A stretch of DNA of 64,000 nucleotides from Stenomitos frigidus_A (GTDB lineage Bacteria > Cyanobacteriota > Cyanobacteriia > Leptolyngbyales > Leptolyngbyaceae). Shown here one piece after another: positions 60,627 to 64,000 of the stretch (its first letter is position 1; each line of letters opens with the position of its first letter). The translations under genes and the position numbers were made by a program. The stretch spans positions 124,001-188,000 of the forward strand of contig NZ_CAWNSW010000092.1 of NCBI RefSeq assembly GCF_963877135.1. The letters run 5' to 3'. Under the pieces are notes generated by a model that searched no databases, had not been told where the DNA came from, and saw nothing but the letters and a program-made list of their open reading frames with translations.

Positions 60627-61721
60627 TTAGGGCACCAGATCTGGGAACACTTGCTGCACGGCTGGATGCACGAGCTGATGATTTTTTACATTCAGTCCGC
60701 GAGCAAGGGCAGGGTTGCGATCGAGAGCCTCCAGACCATAGTTTGCTAGTTGCAGCACGTACGGCAAGGTGCAGTTATTGAGTGCTTGTGTGGATGTCCA
60801 GGGAACGGCCCCAGGCATATTGGGCACTCCATAGTGGACGACACCGGCTTCAACATAGGTTGGCTGAGAATGTGAGGTTGGTCGCACGGTGGCAATGCAG
60901 CCACCCTGGTCAACAGCCACATCCACAATGACCGACCCAGGACGCATTTGCTGCACCAGTTTGCGGGAGACGAGCACAGGCGCTTTTTGTGCCAGCACGA
61001 GCACGGCACCAATGAGCAGATCAGCTTCAGGCACAACCGTTTCAATTTGGCTGACACTGCTGTAGAGCAATTCGACTCTGGAGCCAAACAGCGTTTCGAG
61101 GTAGGACAGCCGATCGACGTTGACATCCAAAATTTGCACCTGGGCACCCATGCCAACAGCAATGCGGGCGGCTTCAGTACCCACCACTCCACCACCTAAA
61201 ATGACGACTTTTCCAGGCTTCACGCCAGGAACCCCGCTCAAAAGCACGCCACGACCACCCTGGTGTCGTTCTAGAAAGCGTGCCCCAAACTGTACGGCGA
61301 GCCGTCCAGCGATGATGCTCATGGGAGCCAGGAGCGGCAGCCTTTGATCGGGCAGTTCGACGGTTTCGTAGGCGATCGCGGTTGTACCAGAATCCAACAA
61401 GGCTTGCGTGAGCGTGCGATCGGCTGCCAGGTGGAGATAGGTAAACAGCGTTTGCCCTTTTTGAAGATAAGCATATTCTGCTGGCAGCGGCTCCTTCACC
61501 TTCACCACCAGTTCGCGATCCCAGGCTTCTGCCGCGCGTGCTACAAGCTGTGCACCCATTTCGCTGTAGGCGTCGTCAGTAAAGCCAGACCCTTCGCCAG
61601 CACCCTTTTCGACAAACACGGTATGACCACGATCGGTCAGACTTCTTACACTGCTGGGACTCAGCCCCACGCGATATTCTTGATCTTTCCTTTCTTTGGG
61701 AACACCAACGTCCATCTGCAC
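60627..61721 (-). CDS. ald: Alanine dehydrogenase
   Basis: 364 residues. Reversibly deaminates L-alanine to pyruvate with NAD. The start VGVPKERKDQEYRVGLSPSSV and the NAD site VVILGGGVVGTEAARIAVGMGAQV are standard. The catalytic lysine and histidine segments are LVVKVKEPLPAEY and TLFTYLHLAAD. Length matches the family. A small hypothetical gene lies 20 bases upstream on the same strand, so they could be co-transcribed. Confidence 0.95.
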   Translation of the reverse strand: MQMDVGVPKERKDQEYRVGLSPSSVRSLTDRGHTVFVEKGAGEGSGFTDDAYSEMGAQLVARAAEAWDRELVVKVKEPLPAEYAYLQKGQTLFTYLHLAADRTLTQALLDSGTTAIAYETVELPDQRLPLLAPMSIIAGRLAVQFGARFLERHQGGRGVLLSGVPGVKPGKVVILGGGVVGTEAARIAVGMGAQVQILDVNVDRLSYLETLFGSRVELLYSSVSQIETVVPEADLLIGAVLVLAQKAPVLVSRKLVQQMRPGSVIVDVAVDQGGCIATVRPTSHSQPTYVEAGVVHYGVPNMPGAVPWTSTQALNNCTLPYVLQLANYGLEALDRNPALARGLNVKNHQLVHPAVQQVFPDLVP

Positions 61722-61741
61722 CTCATTGATAGCCTTTAGCT

Positions 61742-62020
61742 CTAGCTTACGCTGGCAGATTTGAAATCGCTGTAGCAGTCATCAGCCAAAAACAAGTCAT
61801 TGGTACTGTTGCTGACCACAACGCTATCTTCGCTGCCGGTTGGTTGCCAGCCATATTCACTGGTGATGCCAGGATGAAGGGATTCGACCTGATTGAGCAT
61901 TTCGCAAAGCATGGCAGTGATCGCGATCACTCCCGTTGTTTCGTCCTCCAGCCGAGAATGCTGAAGATACGTGAGCAAAGTCATTGCACCGTTCAAGGTT
62001 AATTGTTCGATTGCCAGCAT
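61742..62020 (-). CDS. Small hypothetical protein
   Basis: About 92 residues. N-terminal helical (MLAIEQLTLNGAMTLLTYLQHSRLEDETTGVIAI), C-terminal acidic and polar (NSTNDLFLADDCYSDFKSASVS). I chose the ATG at 62020; an in-frame TTG at 62044 adds eight residues. It is 20 bases upstream of ald and 120 after the thiS start region, in the same direction. No family recognised. Confidence 0.62.
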   Translation of the reverse strand: MLAIEQLTLNGAMTLLTYLQHSRLEDETTGVIAITAMLCEMLNQVESLHPGITSEYGWQPTGSEDSVVVSNSTNDLFLADDCYSDFKSASVS

Positions 62021-62139
62021 GATAGCCACTTTATAAAGAACCAAACGTGCTCCTGTGTAGCACGCTCTTATCTATGGATTCTTCGTGCGAGACAGCAATT
62101 CCCCACAAACGCTCAAAAAATACCCCCAACGGGTACTGT

Positions 62140-62352
62140 TTAACCGCCCCCAACAATGGTGACGATTTCCAGCCGATCGTCTGTCTCCATTTCCGTCTGT
62201 TCCCAAAACTGGCGGTGCAAAATCTCACCGTTGTACTCCACTGCGACCAGACGAGGGTTTAAGCCAAGCTGCGTGAGGAAATCTGGTAAGAATGTTTTGG
62301 CCTTGCAGGTGCGACGTTCGCCATTGACTTGGAGTGTAATTTGATCAGGCAT
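62140..62352 (-). CDS. thiS: Sulfur carrier protein ThiS
   Basis: 70 residues with the beta-grasp fold. It starts ITLQVNGERRTCKAKTFLPDFLTQLGLNPRLVAVEYNGEILHR and ends IVTIVGGG; the terminal double glycine is adenylated and thiocarboxylated to give the sulfur for the thiazole of thiamine. The chain ends in three glycines. Other thi genes are not adjacent; no TPP riboswitch seen. Confidence 0.9.
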   Translation of the reverse strand: MPDQITLQVNGERRTCKAKTFLPDFLTQLGLNPRLVAVEYNGEILHRQFWEQTEMETDDRLEIVTIVGGG

Positions 62353-62551
62353 GTGACATCCAATTTGATTTGTGAACGTTAACCAGTTAGCCTTAGCTGT
62401 TCCGTTCTATGGTTCACCTAATGCTAATGGCTTAGAATTGCTGCGGTTGGTTAACGATCACTACAACTATCTGCTGAGTGTATCTTTCTCACGATTAGGT
62501 GACAAAATTTGTGTGGCAAAGGTTCTGTAAGAGTCCCCGTCCGCGATCGCT

Positions 62552-63814
62552 ATGACCCAAATACCAGGCATTACCCTTCGTCCTGCTGAGGATGGCGATC
62601 TGCCGCAGATTGTGAATCTCGATCGTCTGTCTTTTGCGCCCCTTAGTACCAATGCCGAAATTGAGCGGGAGTGGTATGGGCAGGGTTTAGCGTTGCCCGA
62701 CCGATCGCTCTTTGTCGCTGAGCAAGGAATGACAGGGCTGGCGGTTGGCAGCTACGCTCAGTTGCGTCTAGGTGTTTGCTTTGAAGGACAGGTGTTGCCT
62801 GCAATGGGTCTTTCAGCGGTGGCAGTCGCACCTCACTTTCGTGGGCAAAAGCTGGCGCGGTTACTGCTGGAACATGCGATCGCAGACGGTCAAGCGCAAC
62901 AGCTGCCGCTGATGATGCTGTATCCCTTTCAGCATGGCTTTTATCGCAAGTTGGGTTGGGCGTGGGTGGGGCGATCGCATCAATACCGGGTGGCGGCACG
63001 ACACTTGCCCAGTTATACGGAGCGATCGCACATCGTGCCCTATGACCCGTTTCAACATGAGCCAGTGTTGCAGGCGCTTTATCAGAGAGCGGCCTTAAAA
63101 CATAACGGCTGGCTGAAACGGTGGGATTGGCAGTGGCAGTCTCGCGTGAAGCCTGTTACCGGGCGTGAAGTCTACTGTTATACGGAGGCGGGGGAACCGT
63201 TAGGCTACGTCATTGTGCAATTTGCCCGACTGGAGCCACCGCAAAAATTACTCGCGGCGATCGTCCAGGAGTGGGTTGCCACTACACCTGCTGCCTATCG
63301 AGGCCTTGTGGGCTTTTTGGCGTCGCTGCGGGATCAGCTTTCCACGATCGTCTGGAATACGTATACCGATGATCCGTTTCCCCATCTGTTGCGCGAACAG
63401 CGACGTGATCCAGCGCTTGCAGCCATTGCGTCTGAATTTGGCTGGACGCATCATCTAGGCACGATCAATGCTGGCTTTATGTGGCGCTTGGTTGACCTGG
63501 AAGCCGCCTTTCGCTTGCGCCCGATCGCCGTACAACCATTGTTCCAACTAACCTTTCAGTTGACCGATCCCATGTTGGGCGAGCGCACGATTACGGCTGA
63601 CTTTGTGGACGGCAAAATGTATCCCACAACTCAGCCTGCTGCAACACAGATCAAAACGTCGATTGAGCATTTGACCGAGTTGTTTGCTGGGTTTCGTCGA
63701 TCGCGCGATTTGCTGTGGACGGGAGAACTTGAAGTGGAGGGCGATCGCGCATTACTGTCAAGCCTTGACCACGCCTGGGCTAGCACACCTCCCTTCTGCT
63801 GGGATTTTTTCTAA
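62552..63814 (+). CDS. Eis-like GNAT acetyltransferase
   Basis: 420 residues. The first part is a GNAT domain: ITLRPAEDGDLPQIVNLDRLSF, GLSAVAVAPHFRGQKLARLLLEHAI with the acetyl-CoA motif, and MMLYPFQHGFYRKLGW. The middle is a second degenerate GNAT-like domain (about 180-290), and the C-terminus is SCP2-like (QLTDPMLGERTITADFVDG, LSSLDHAWASTPPFCWDFF ending). This three-part layout and length are those of the Eis family, in which mycobacterial members acetylate aminoglycosides or proteins. Substrate unknown. Confidence 0.88.
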   Translation: MTQIPGITLRPAEDGDLPQIVNLDRLSFAPLSTNAEIEREWYGQGLALPDRSLFVAEQGMTGLAVGSYAQLRLGVCFEGQVLPAMGLSAVAVAPHFRGQKLARLLLEHAIADGQAQQLPLMMLYPFQHGFYRKLGWAWVGRSHQYRVAARHLPSYTERSHIVPYDPFQHEPVLQALYQRAALKHNGWLKRWDWQWQSRVKPVTGREVYCYTEAGEPLGYVIVQFARLEPPQKLLAAIVQEWVATTPAAYRGLVGFLASLRDQLSTIVWNTYTDDPFPHLLREQRRDPALAAIASEFGWTHHLGTINAGFMWRLVDLEAAFRLRPIAVQPLFQLTFQLTDPMLGERTITADFVDGKMYPTTQPAATQIKTSIEHLTELFAGFRRSRDLLWTGELEVEGDRALLSSLDHAWASTPPFCWDFF

Positions 63815-64000
63815 GCAAAATCTATTAAGACACCATCCCAACGATCAATGTACAAGCCTGCCGTTCCATCCGGTGCACGTAGTTTTGACGTACCGTTCCA
63901 TGTCTACTCGTTATCAATTCCTTCTTTTTGTTCATGCTCAACTAAGTTAGAAGCAACCTTAAAGGGGGAAGGCTAATTGATCTGATATTCTCAGCGTCTT
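63815..64000. other. Window end, no gene recognised
   Basis: 186 bases after the acetyltransferase gene. No complete frame, hairpin or repeat stands out. Confidence 0.4.

Noticed and set aside
1..64000. tRNA or rRNA genes
   Set aside because: Reading both strands I saw no acceptor-stem/T-loop combination or rRNA sequence. A covariance search would be needed to exclude a tRNA.

Overview
The window is chromosomal DNA of a cyanobacterium, probably a filamentous or Leptolyngbya-like lineage. The octamer GCGATCGC (HIP1) and its core CGATCG occur throughout, inside and between genes. Several genes are cyanobacterial hallmarks: rpaA, a Tab2/Atab2 factor, tocopherol cyclase, DUF760, DUF29, Uma2 and a LabA-like NYN protein. 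Heptanucleotide short tandem repeats (STRRs) lie in many intergenic gaps. I recognise no rRNA, tRNA, CRISPR array, prophage or intact insertion sequence.

Layout. 1-3.3 kb: a tightly coupled pair, a P-loop ATPase and a kinesin-light-chain-type TPR protein. 3.6-5.8 kb: pnp. 6.5-11.2 kb: a SNF2 helicase with low-complexity inserts, then a family 25 glycosyltransferase. 11.4-14.1 kb: a TIR-transmembrane-WD40 protein with 14 WD repeats. 14.3-16.6 kb: galE and a Gfo/Idh/MocA oxidoreductase. 16.7-19.0 kb: a Uma2-like nuclease followed 12 bases later by an XPB-like helicase. 19.8-22.1 kb: LabA-like NYN protein and leuA. 22.2-24.5 kb: GNAT, methyltransferase and an ABC permease with no partners. 24.5-28.2 kb: a 7TM-HD phosphodiesterase and an ADP-ribosylglycohydrolase-like protein lacking the usual acidic motifs. 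28.6-30.3 kb: a peptidoglycan-binding protein and a histidine kinase with an internal deletion. 30.4-34.1 kb: amidohydrolase, CodB-like permease and Lrp/AsnC regulator. 34.2-36.7 kb: rpaA, an acyltransferase and a frameshifted HAD phosphatase in one transcription unit. 37.4-43.1 kb: glycosyltransferase, cation/proton antiporter and small proteins. 43.1-47.2 kb: Tab2 factor, glmU and an HD-GYP response regulator. 47.4-52.6 kb: small proteins, then fluoride exporter, ArsM-like methyltransferase and ChrA. 52.7-56.3 kb: DUF760, tocopherol cyclase, SDR, HxlR regulator and FMN reductase. 56.3-63.8 kb: RluD-type synthase, DUF29, siroheme genes, alanine dehydrogenase, ThiS and an Eis-like acetyltransferase.

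How the parts may work together. Much is housekeeping: RNA decay, leucine, siroheme, cell-wall precursors and photosystem translation. Mixed in are signalling or defence-type genes (ATPase-TPR pair, TIR-WD40, Uma2-helicase) and a detoxification stretch for fluoride, arsenic and chromate. RpaA and a LabA-like protein, both parts of circadian output in Synechococcus elongatus, occur in the same window.

The most unusual signals are three. First, intergenic-type STRR sequence sits in frame inside three coding regions (SNF2 helicase, tocopherol cyclase, histidine kinase). Second, a perfect 17-bp inverted repeat lies next to the start codon of the Tab2 gene. Third, several uncharacterised gene pairs could be biological modules: ATPase with a degenerate-NTPase/TPR protein, Uma2 with XPB helicase, and amidohydrolase with permease and AsnC regulator. 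All functional statements are from reading the sequence; no database search was run.
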